This document shows, one piece after another, positions 24,001-28,749 of a stretch of DNA of 28,749 nt. Below the pieces are notes generated by a model, which saw nothing but the letters and a program-made list of their open reading frames with translations, was not told where the DNA came from and made no database searches. Positions within the stretch are counted from its first letter, which is position 1, and each line of letters starts with the position of its first letter. A program made the translations under genes and the position numbers. This stretch comes from Myxococcota bacterium (GTDB lineage: Bacteria > Myxococcota_C > UBA6777): assembly GCA_023150835.1 (NCBI GenBank), contig JAKLKB010000144.1, positions 1 through 28,749 of the forward strand. Direction: 5' to 3'.

Positions 24001-24864
24001 CTCGTCGGTGGCTTTCCAACTCCCCTCAAAGATGACCAAAGCAAAACTCCGTTCTTGGTCCCCGTTGTTTCGGGGATCTTGCAAATTTCTCTTGAAGTCT
24101 CCGATGGCAAGACATGGAGCTTGCCTGTCGATGCCTTTCTCGCCGTCAACGACGACAAAAACCAAGTCCCTGTCGCCCACGCAGGAGCCGATCAGACTGT
24201 TCGTCTTGGTCACACCGCCCGTCTTGATGGCTCACGCAGCTACGACAAAGACCCCACAGATACGCTCTCCTACCATTGGCGCTTGATCGAGCCCCAAGGG
24301 GCTGCTGTCTTGCTCAATACCGCCGAACCCATGAGTCCCTACTTTGCCGCACAAGACCCCAAGATCCCTCGCTATCTCTTTGGCTTGCGTGTCGACGATG
24401 GAAAGGTCCGTTCGATCGAGTCCCGCGTTCTACTCTCCGTCGAAGGAGCCAACCAACCTCCCGTCGCACAAATCGAAACCATCGGCGAAGTCTTCGTCGG
24501 CCAAGAGATCACTCTTGATGGCTCCCGTAGCTTCGACCCCAACAACGAATCCCTCTCTTATCGCTGGAAGCAGATCGAAGGAAAACCCGTCCCCGCTCAG
24601 TCATGGACTTCACCAACCCTCACCTTCCTCGTCGAATCCGAAGGCTCCTACACCTTCCAACTCCAAGTCTCCGATGCCAGCGGCGCTTCTTCCGCCCCTG
24701 ATACCCTGACCTTTCGCGCCAAAAACAAAGGCGTCTTTGTCGGCTGCTCTTGCCAATCCAACCCTCTTTCCCCACTCTTGCCCTTCTCTTGGTGGATCGT
24801 TGTCCTGTTCTTCTTCCGCCGCAACCGCCGTCGCCCCACCATCCGCCCTCACACTCCCCGATAA
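18091..24864 (+). CDS. Giant cadherin-like / PKD-like surface protein with C-terminal sorting tail
   Basis: The 2257-residue product is a modular exported protein. A signal-like segment ends near residue 40 (FCVQAQA, then SPAF). About 14 Ig/cadherin-like repeats of the He_PIG or dystroglycan-cadherin type follow, each with a PPxF start, a DPDxD-type loop, APxGM and a LxWTP strand (to about residue 1500). Seven PKD-like repeats come next (about 1505-2210), with features such as LDGSRS and LSYxW, for example VAHAGADQTVRLG. The end is GCSCQSNP, a hydrophobic segment (LPFSWWIVVLFFF) and RRNRRR, resembling a MYXO-CTERM sorting signal. Such repeats are often calcium-binding and adhesive. GTG 18091 is the frame start, with GAGGG only three bases before it, so the start is uncertain. 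Anchoring at the cell surface is inferred; the binding partner is unknown. Confidence 0.85.
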   Translation: MRVCWCVGWRLALYRVGVWGYTSVWSLLCWGFWGFCVQAQASPAFVSTPVTKAPVGDLYRYLVRVWRPDRREARLSVQLKGVPAWGNFRLVMLGRVGCCVWQAVLTGRLTVEDAGKKAGIVLEAVDVAEPTSVATQRFQLEVAPKNRPPAFTPPTALQREVRRGEKYVYSPQVQDADHAASQVSLSLVEGPLGMTWDAGAGQLVWQTGAADVGLHGVVMRAIDPLGGVGVLRYLLDVKPENSPPVFVSVPLEGAALGEPYVYALRARDPEAQDTLLYTLKQGPAGMSVHPTGLLVWPTPSGAGSAHAVSVEVRDRSSGGLSAQQNWTLKVFANNQRPQIVSQSPIEATQGAVYRALIQATDADPSDSLRFVLEQAPVGAQILAKDSRSAEVTWTPRPEEVGLQTLVVRVDDGRGGVAWSRTPIHVQDINDPPTFVAPWPLAVAVQGKVYRTQIFAKDPDVGARLRFLPLRLPAGMRLDGETGWLYWTPDATHVGKPQEVELTVEDQQGLRAKSPLRWTIQVIGEASPPVFASVPASFSLVQGQAWRFVISASHPDPNQRTIRYRIEDAPLGMQINESTGEILWTPTREDVGKHLVWIEAWNDAGLRAQQALSLEVRGINQAPVLDTRLSNPGGAAMVGVMYTYLPVVRDPDGDRLRFSLERAPVGMSVEETGWVAWTPKETDADQTFRFVWVARDPSGLEARQEITLKVYPKNQPPSIKQETLSKLRSLYKLPADRAWEFLLPSASDADRDALTYVLEDAPEGVTLTTLKETTEDLYVGRLSWTPNTQQIGLHALRIRIEDGRGGIFRLRLMVEVGVPEFLGANEQPVIQSEPPTRAAVGRAMFYQPRIQEIIPTVGTWLFALDSGAPSGMSIDVQSGRLAWTPKASDAGAAHTVRLLAKKFDASQKVLFSLEQSFVLWVEVVASGLPSQGGASAAGDQDQPFSSSFQLLQDHSTAWSFVRLIEGPSGLEVAPYSGVGRWLPNARDVGTHKVVLQIEAEGEQRMITGSLVIKDRNDPPMISSLPWLGLVAGTTANMTLSASDGLDLPPDTPLLWSLWQAPSGASIVASSFPSGLSWNPLASDIGRRLLVLEAEDQRGAKAVQASVLNVVGQNRPPTWTKQPVGLPAAIALITGQMWKSTVAATDPDGDRVRYRIAAAPEGLVIGEVSGELLWTPPPKAVGSFLAEVQAVDPNGGVASLQIPFEVARGTDTGPRFLSQPPLFAQAGENYRYELRVDDPNDAPSALQISLAQAPQGMVFDPQSRTLSWPVPAATQGLFSVSLVVADASGLTATQSYLLSVRSLPEAPKILSSPPSRITEGERLIYPVLVSKHADVSVSFSLLQAPSGMEIHAQSGVVSWTPNAQDARTREHTVEIAVVDTRGESATQRFALWVEGRNATPRFVSAICPEAIAGQKYNCVVKAEDLDRRPSEGGSWLFFRLRSAPEGMSIPASAQGVRLTDGSSVATVLLEWTPRTNQVGNFLVVFEVRDSDGDIAVSEYSIRVSSEQKGPIANAGEDRKGIFPQEIELDGSESIAPEGATESLRYQWQVRQSPADEKIRILDAEARRARVILRRAGDYLFQLTVRSGAQESLPDLVEVSVRNVPPNAAVDAPLRVETLPEGTPRKIYTLIGQVGQEIALDASPSDDANGDPLRFSWSQLRKESPLEVPQVDIKDPQETKARFIPTQAGVYRFQLRVEDIPSQSDISPLQSTATLEVIVHDPSASPVYVPMALLLAPEQGAINEAIRLDASRSVAPFGKIVSYQWRLLTQGEQVRLDKDPQSPTIARLTASLPGYYLVALSVEADVQGKRILSQEQVVGVRVEGQSNTNRLPIAIAASAHATYETWFQLDASQSLDPAGSQLTFRWVQIDGPSVALRDEKTARPTFFVLRQADYRFRLWVRGGPLTQQASLESAPIDILIRANPKANQPPIAQHNGDLAGERSLKAGIALNKGILDASQSNDPEGEALRFRWRLVGGFPTPLKDDQSKTPFLVPVVSGILQISLEVSDGKTWSLPVDAFLAVNDDKNQVPVAHAGADQTVRLGHTARLDGSRSYDKDPTDTLSYHWRLIEPQGAAVLLNTAEPMSPYFAAQDPKIPRYLFGLRVDDGKVRSIESRVLLSVEGANQPPVAQIETIGEVFVGQEITLDGSRSFDPNNESLSYRWKQIEGKPVPAQSWTSPTLTFLVESEGSYTFQLQVSDASGASSAPDTLTFRAKNKGVFVGCSCQSNPLSPLLPFSWWIVVLFFFRRNRRRPTIRPHTPR

Positions 24865-24885
24865 CATCCGAGCGATGGGCTTGGC

Positions 24886-24957
24886 GTTGTTTTGCGGGGC
24901 TTTGTCCCACGCCCCACCATCGATGATCGCTCCTTGACCCCGTGCCGGCGAACAGAG
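24886..24957 (-). repeat. Dispersed repeat family 2, copy 4 (reverse)
   Basis: On the minus strand it reads CTCTGTTCGCC, CACGGGGTCAAGGAGCG and a GGGGC...GCCCC hairpin around a CAAA-type loop, matching copies 1 to 3. It lies just after the stop codon of the giant surface-protein gene, mirroring the position of copy 3 after the TolC-like gene. Confidence 0.6.
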
Positions 24958-25117
24958 CAGCATTTTTCAACCAGACCACTCCGTCGCTTGATCGGGCCCG
25001 AACACGGGGGGGGTTGAAGCATGGCGCGGGCCTCTTCACGATCCACTCGTTTTTTCGATGTTGCTTTTTTCATCGTTGCTTGAGGTGTCCAAAGAATGGA
25101 CAGATGGGCAGATTTAT

Positions 25118-25133
25118 TGTGAGATGGATCACA
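25118..25133. promoter_or_regulatory. Perfect TGTGA-N6-TCACA dyad, CRP/FNR-family-like site
   Basis: TGTGA (25118-25122) and TCACA (25129-25133) flank GATGGA, exactly the consensus core bound by CRP of Enterobacteria and by several CRP/FNR-superfamily regulators. It lies 258 bases upstream of the next start codon in AT-richer DNA. Whether this organism has a regulator of that specificity is not known from the window. Confidence 0.4.
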
Positions 25134-25390
25134 GTTTTTAGAAAAAGAGCGGAAGGGCGAAACCGAGGGGGTGGTGGGGTACGGATCGCGTAAAAAGCCT
25201 TTTGTTTTTGGGGAGATCGTGGGGGGGGGTGGAAGCAAGGAATATTCTTTGACTTGATGCGGGGCGCAGACAACAGAAACCGAGACCTTCTTGGGTGGGG
25301 ATATCGCCGTGGAAGAGAAAATGATCGGGGTTTCCAAACGAAGAGACAACGAGTCTTTTCGAGAGCGCAAAGCGCAGAAGGAGAACGGCC

Positions 25391-26122
25391 ATGAAAAGCG
25401 CAGAGATGTTGATCGAGAAGCCGGATCTGGGTACGAAGATCGCGCCTGCTGCCCATGATCGGAGCCAGCGTAAGATTGTTGTTCGTTCTCATACGCCTGT
25501 GATCTACTACTATCCGTCGATCGTGATGGCGTTGTTTTGCGGTTTGATGGTCCCGACGGATGGCAGTGGCGTGTGGGCAGGGTTGTTTTTGACCACCTTC
25601 TTCGCCAATACGGTGGTGGTGCTGTTCGATTTTAACTCGCTGCGGACGTTGTTTTTGGGCTTGGTGGCAGCGGTGTTGGGCTTGTTGATCTGGCACTTTG
25701 GTTTGGGTTGGTTGATCTCGCAGTCGCTGTCTTTGCTGCACGTTCGGATGAACAGCCACGCTTTTTTCACGTTCGCGGGCTTCTTTGGTTTCTTGATTCT
25801 GTGCGACTTTGTGTGGGCGCACCTCAACCGTTGGGAGTTTTCCGCCAACGAAGTCAAGCACGTTCAAACGTTTGCGGGTCACTCCACCAACTATCCGGGG
25901 CGCGCACTCAACTTTCGTGTCCTGACCACCGATGTGTTCGAGCGGCTGATCTTGGGCGCTGGAACGATGGTGCTGTTGATCGGCAAAAAGCAGGTTCGTT
26001 TGCAGAACGTGATCTTGGCGCACCACAAAGTCAAAGAACTTGAAAAGTTTGTCCGTTCCACCGGGGTTTTCGCTGACGATGCGGATGTGTTCGGTGATGA
26101 TGGCGATGACGGCGACGAATAG
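25391..26122 (+). CDS. Conserved four-TM membrane protein with possible PH-like domain
   Basis: The 243-residue product has a short polar N-terminus and about four transmembrane segments (37-55, 60-82, 86-110, 124-145). The cytoplasmic part (about 148-225: NEVKHVQTFAGHSTNYPGR onward, with GTMVLLIGKKQVRLQNV) resembles bacterial PH-like domains in strand pattern. It ends in a strongly acidic tail with runs of Asp (228-243). AAGGAG lies seven bases before the ATG. The gene stands alone and converges on the metalloprotease gene with an 11-base gap. No catalytic motif is visible. The PH-like assignment is tentative; the membrane topology is clear. Confidence 0.65.
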   Translation: MKSAEMLIEKPDLGTKIAPAAHDRSQRKIVVRSHTPVIYYYPSIVMALFCGLMVPTDGSGVWAGLFLTTFFANTVVVLFDFNSLRTLFLGLVAAVLGLLIWHFGLGWLISQSLSLLHVRMNSHAFFTFAGFFGFLILCDFVWAHLNRWEFSANEVKHVQTFAGHSTNYPGRALNFRVLTTDVFERLILGAGTMVLLIGKKQVRLQNVILAHHKVKELEKFVRSTGVFADDADVFGDDGDDGDE

Positions 26123-26133
26123 CGGGGCTTGTA

Positions 26134-28749
26134 TCAGGCGAGGCGTCGTCGGAGGTAGAGTCCGAAGATCAGGACAAAGAGTAGGAAGAAGGGGAGTTGG
26201 AGGGGAGCTTGGGGGTTGGATTGGCAAGCGCAGCCTGTTTTGGGTTTGACGCAAACCGTTGTGCAATTTTTGCCTTCAACGTCGCACTCTTCGGCTTGTT
26301 CTTCGACAGGGCAGGGGAGTGTGGGCTTGGTGGCGGCGCAAGCGTTGTTTTGGCAGGATTGACCGCTCGGGCATTTGCAATCCGAAGGGCAAGAGCCGCA
26401 ATGTTCGCCTTTGTCTGCTTGGCAAGAGCCGTTTCCGCAATCTTGCGCAGCGACACAGATGTTGTTTTGGCAGGCTTGGCCGCTTGGGCATCCGCAATCA
26501 GCGGCGCACGTTGCGCAGTTTTCGCTTTTGTCTGCTTGACAAGTGCCGTTTCCGCAATCTTGTGAGGCAGCGCAGACGTTGTTTTGGCAGGACTGACCGT
26601 TCGGGCATTTGCAATCAGCGGGGCAAGAGCCGCAGTGTTCGCCATTGTCGCACGTACCGTTTCCGCAGCTTTGGGACGCAACGCAGGCATTGTTTTGACA
26701 GGCTTGGCCGCTCGGACATCCGCAATCAGCGGGGCACGTCGCGCAGTTTTCGCCTTTGTCCGCTTGGCAAGTGCCGTTTCCGCAGTCTTGAACGGGGGCT
26801 TTGCAGACGCCCGCATCGCAGTTTTGTCCTGCGGGGCATTTGCAATCATTCGGGCAGTTTTGGCAGTTTTCGCCGCTGTCGCATGTGTTGTTTCCGCAAT
26901 TCTTGGGAGGATCTTGGCAGAGGTTGTTGATGCACTGACGACCGCCTGAACAAGCACAGTCTTTGGGGCAGGTCGCGCAGTTTTCACCGAGGGAGCCGTC
27001 ACAAGTTCCGTTGCCACAGGCGTTGGGATCTTGGGCGACGCAATAGCCCGCTGTTCCGAAGGCAAAGTTGCAACGCTGTCCTGCGGGGCAGGGAGCGGCG
27101 TTCGAGCAGCCACAGAAGTAGGAGCCTCCTTGGGCGGGGATCACGCAGCTTCCGCCAAACTTGCACTGCCCGGGTTGTCCATTTTGGCAAGGCTCCATAC
27201 AGAGATAGCTGTTCGTTCCAACGCCGACGCATTGAAGGCCATCTTTGCAGAGCTCGTTTTGTGAACAAGCTTCACCCGGTCCTTTGGTTCCTGTGGGATA
27301 ACAGATGCAGTCTTGGCTTTGTGCAGAGCAAGCTGTTTGGGGCGCTTGGGCATCTTTGCAGGCCGAACCAGCGAAACAGGACACGGGTCCGCTCGCAGGG
27401 GCGCACGCACCGACGCTTTGTTGAAAGAGCTTTGTGAGGGTGGCTTTGTTGCAAGTAAAGCCGCTCTTGCATTGGCTGTCTTGGCTGCACAAACAAGCGT
27501 TGACGTTGTTTCCGACTTGGAAGCACTGTCCGCCATTTCCGCTTGTGCAGGACGTATTGGAGGTACATTGCACCATGCAGATGTTGCCGCTGCTTCCCGT
27601 TTGGAAACACGTGGCCCCGTTGGAGCATCCGCCCGAACCTGTACAGGTGGAACCCGGGGAGCCAGCAGGTGCGGAAGAGGCGGATTGACCGCAGAATTGG
27701 ATACAGAGGCTTCCGCCTTGGGTGGGGGTGCATTCAAAGCCCGTTGCGCAGGGCTGTTGGTCTCCACAGGGATCGCCAAACGTCCCACCCCCCGGCTTTT
27801 GACAGAACTTGTTTCGGCAGACTTGGCCGGTGGGACAATCGGCGTCGATGCCACAGGGGCAGATCAAGTTTTCGGGGACACAAACGCGGCCCGAAGACGT
27901 GGACTGACAATCAAATCCAGTCGGGCAAAATAGGTCTGCTGCACAAGGTTGGAGGCAGCGATCTTCGCCGCGCAGATCGAAGCACTTGTTGGAACCTGCG
28001 CATTGTCCGCTGCTACAGAACTTACAAGCGTTGGCGTCTTGGGTGACGGGCTGGGGTTTGCAGACCCCATTTTGGCAAGACTCGCCCGGACCGCAGTTTG
28101 TGTTGGCGGTGCAGGAGATCGGTGGGCAGGTTCCCGAGGTGTGAACGCATTGCTTTTGTCCGCCGCCGACATCCGAACAACGGTAGCCTGAGGGGCAACA
28201 CTCGTCTTTGTCGCAGGCTTGTCCACAGCGGTTGCCTTCGGGGGTGCGGATGCAGATATCCGCCGTACCACCGCAATCATCGGGTTTGGTGCAAGGCTTA
28301 CAAAGTCCCGTCACAGGGGCCACTTGGCGAGGTTCGCAGGTCTTGGAGGCTGTGTTGCAGGCAAAACAACCGCTGCAATCGGATTGTTGGGTGCAGTTGA
28401 GGCGCGGATACGTCGAGCAGATCGCCGTCACATCGTCGGCGGGGAGGTTGCGTTTGTAGGTGTTGGCCCAAAGTGGGCCGATGCCTGACGTGGCGTAATA
28501 CATCAGCGCGCTCGAAAACTGGCTGTGCCCAAGGCCGATGGCATGGCCGAATTCGTGTGAGGCTACGCTGGTGATATCGTACTCGTTGTTTTGGACGTTG
28601 TCGGCTCCCCAAGGGCTTTCTCTTGGACACTTTATGTGTAAGTGGTTAGAATGACAAGCAGCGCTTTTTAAGGTACAAGAAGGAGACGATGATGTACTAC
28701 ATAAAGTCTGAAAGAGAATGGGCAAAAAAAACTTTAAACACAGCCAAGT
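26134..28749 (-). CDS. Cysteine-rich matrixin-type metalloprotease with C-terminal sorting tail (5' partial)
   Basis: The frame is open to the right window edge, so the start (and probably a signal peptide) lies outside; TTG at 28725 is the first in-frame near-cognate codon and is not a convincing start. Near its N-terminus it has HEFGHAIGLGH (28525-28557), the zinc-binding motif of matrixin/metzincin proteases (M10-like), and ALMYYATSG as the Met-turn. A long Cys-rich region with EGF- or Dickkopf-like spacing follows. Then come six repeats of 36-41 residues of the form CGNGTC-xx-GENCATCPxDC-xCPSGQxC (26332-27022). The end is GCACQSNP, a hydrophobic stretch (LPFFLLFVLIFGLYL) and RRR, matching the tail of the giant surface protein. 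Presumably it is an extracellular or surface-anchored protease; the substrate is unknown. The 110 bases at the 5' edge are AT-rich compared with the rest. Confidence 0.85.
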   Translation of the reverse strand, partial: TWLCLKFFLPILFQTLCSTSSSPSCTLKSAACHSNHLHIKCPRESPWGADNVQNNEYDITSVASHEFGHAIGLGHSQFSSALMYYATSGIGPLWANTYKRNLPADDVTAICSTYPRLNCTQQSDCSGCFACNTASKTCEPRQVAPVTGLCKPCTKPDDCGGTADICIRTPEGNRCGQACDKDECCPSGYRCSDVGGGQKQCVHTSGTCPPISCTANTNCGPGESCQNGVCKPQPVTQDANACKFCSSGQCAGSNKCFDLRGEDRCLQPCAADLFCPTGFDCQSTSSGRVCVPENLICPCGIDADCPTGQVCRNKFCQKPGGGTFGDPCGDQQPCATGFECTPTQGGSLCIQFCGQSASSAPAGSPGSTCTGSGGCSNGATCFQTGSSGNICMVQCTSNTSCTSGNGGQCFQVGNNVNACLCSQDSQCKSGFTCNKATLTKLFQQSVGACAPASGPVSCFAGSACKDAQAPQTACSAQSQDCICYPTGTKGPGEACSQNELCKDGLQCVGVGTNSYLCMEPCQNGQPGQCKFGGSCVIPAQGGSYFCGCSNAAPCPAGQRCNFAFGTAGYCVAQDPNACGNGTCDGSLGENCATCPKDCACSGGRQCINNLCQDPPKNCGNNTCDSGENCQNCPNDCKCPAGQNCDAGVCKAPVQDCGNGTCQADKGENCATCPADCGCPSGQACQNNACVASQSCGNGTCDNGEHCGSCPADCKCPNGQSCQNNVCAASQDCGNGTCQADKSENCATCAADCGCPSGQACQNNICVAAQDCGNGSCQADKGEHCGSCPSDCKCPSGQSCQNNACAATKPTLPCPVEEQAEECDVEGKNCTTVCVKPKTGCACQSNPQAPLQLPFFLLFVLIFGLYLRRRLA
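26332..27022 (-). repeat. Six in-frame repeats encoding Cys-rich modules
   Basis: Six units of about 108-123 bases are nearly identical in parts at DNA level (for example recurring TTGTTTTGGCAGG and GTTTCCGCA on the plus strand). Each encodes a module with eight cysteines. Units 3 and 5 and units 4 and 6 are most alike, pointing to duplication of a two-unit block. Confidence 0.8.

Larger units (their letters stand above)
24865..25390. other. Intergenic region with repeat, CRP-like dyad and G tracts
   Basis: No gene is supported; minus-strand frames here are compositionally odd and cross a real gene. The region has a reverse copy of repeat family 2 (24886-24957), guanine runs of eight (25006-25013) and nine (25221-25229), a perfect TGTGA-N6-TCACA dyad (25118-25133), and AAGGAG (25378-25383) for the next gene. 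Confidence 0.55.

Noticed and set aside
25070-26266. Minus-strand frame of 398 codons across the four-TM gene
   Set aside because: The plus strand has a good ribosome binding site and clear transmembrane segments; the reverse frame is His/Gln/Arg-rich without a motif.
26169-27113. Ala/Thr/Lys-rich minus-strand frame overlapping the Cys-rich repeats
   Set aside because: It is an alternative reading of the six DNA repeats; the Cys-rich frame continues through the protease and the sorting tail.

Overview
The window reads as moderately GC-rich chromosomal DNA from a Gram-negative bacterium, most likely a member of the Myxococcota (former Deltaproteobacteria). The lineage argument rests on outer-membrane proteins (a TolC-like channel and a TonB-dependent receptor) together with two very large exported proteins. 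Both of those end in the same short Cys-Cys / hydrophobic segment / Arg-cluster tail, which resembles MYXO-CTERM sorting signals. No rRNA, tRNA or CRISPR array was recognised.

Layout. 1-464 is intergenic with two dispersed repeat families. 465-2267 encodes a TolC/OEP-family outer-membrane protein. 2595-3964 is a tightly overlapping three-gene cassette: a glycine-zipper-type small membrane protein, an unknown helical protein and a RelE-like toxin. Convergent to it, 4035-6200 (-) encodes the most striking gene, a 721-residue protein made of two complete retron-type reverse transcriptase domains in tandem. About 440 bp of hairpin-containing DNA without a clear gene separates the RT start from a divergent TonB-dependent receptor (about 6642-8807). 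Then come a degenerate receiver / repeat-linker / TPR protein (9083-10672), a Fic-family protein lacking the canonical catalytic motif (10803-11735), the housekeeping GTPases era (11887-12876) and der (12957-14300), a repeat-rich spacer, and a DtxR/MntR-type regulator (14893-15579). Abutting the regulator tail to tail is an unknown two-TM protein with four cysteines (15580-16521, -). A thioredoxin-reductase-like gene follows (16709-17630), broken in its FAD-binding motif. The right part holds a 2257-residue cadherin-like/PKD-like surface protein (18091-24864), a four-TM protein with a possible PH-like tail (25391-26122), and a Cys-rich matrixin-type metalloprotease (26134 to beyond the window edge, -).

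How it fits together. Era and Der mark core chromosome. The stretch 2268-6640 looks accessory: toxin-like and RT genes, short overlapping reading frames, and a clearly lower density of GATC tetramers than the core genes. The best candidate for an undescribed system is the fused double RT (both catalytic triads intact, but not identical), possibly with a structured RNA from the spacer upstream of it and possibly linked to the convergent toxin-like cassette. The two proteins with the shared C-terminal tail point to a dedicated surface-anchoring or processing route. At least five copies of one palindromic repeat and four of a second sit only between genes.
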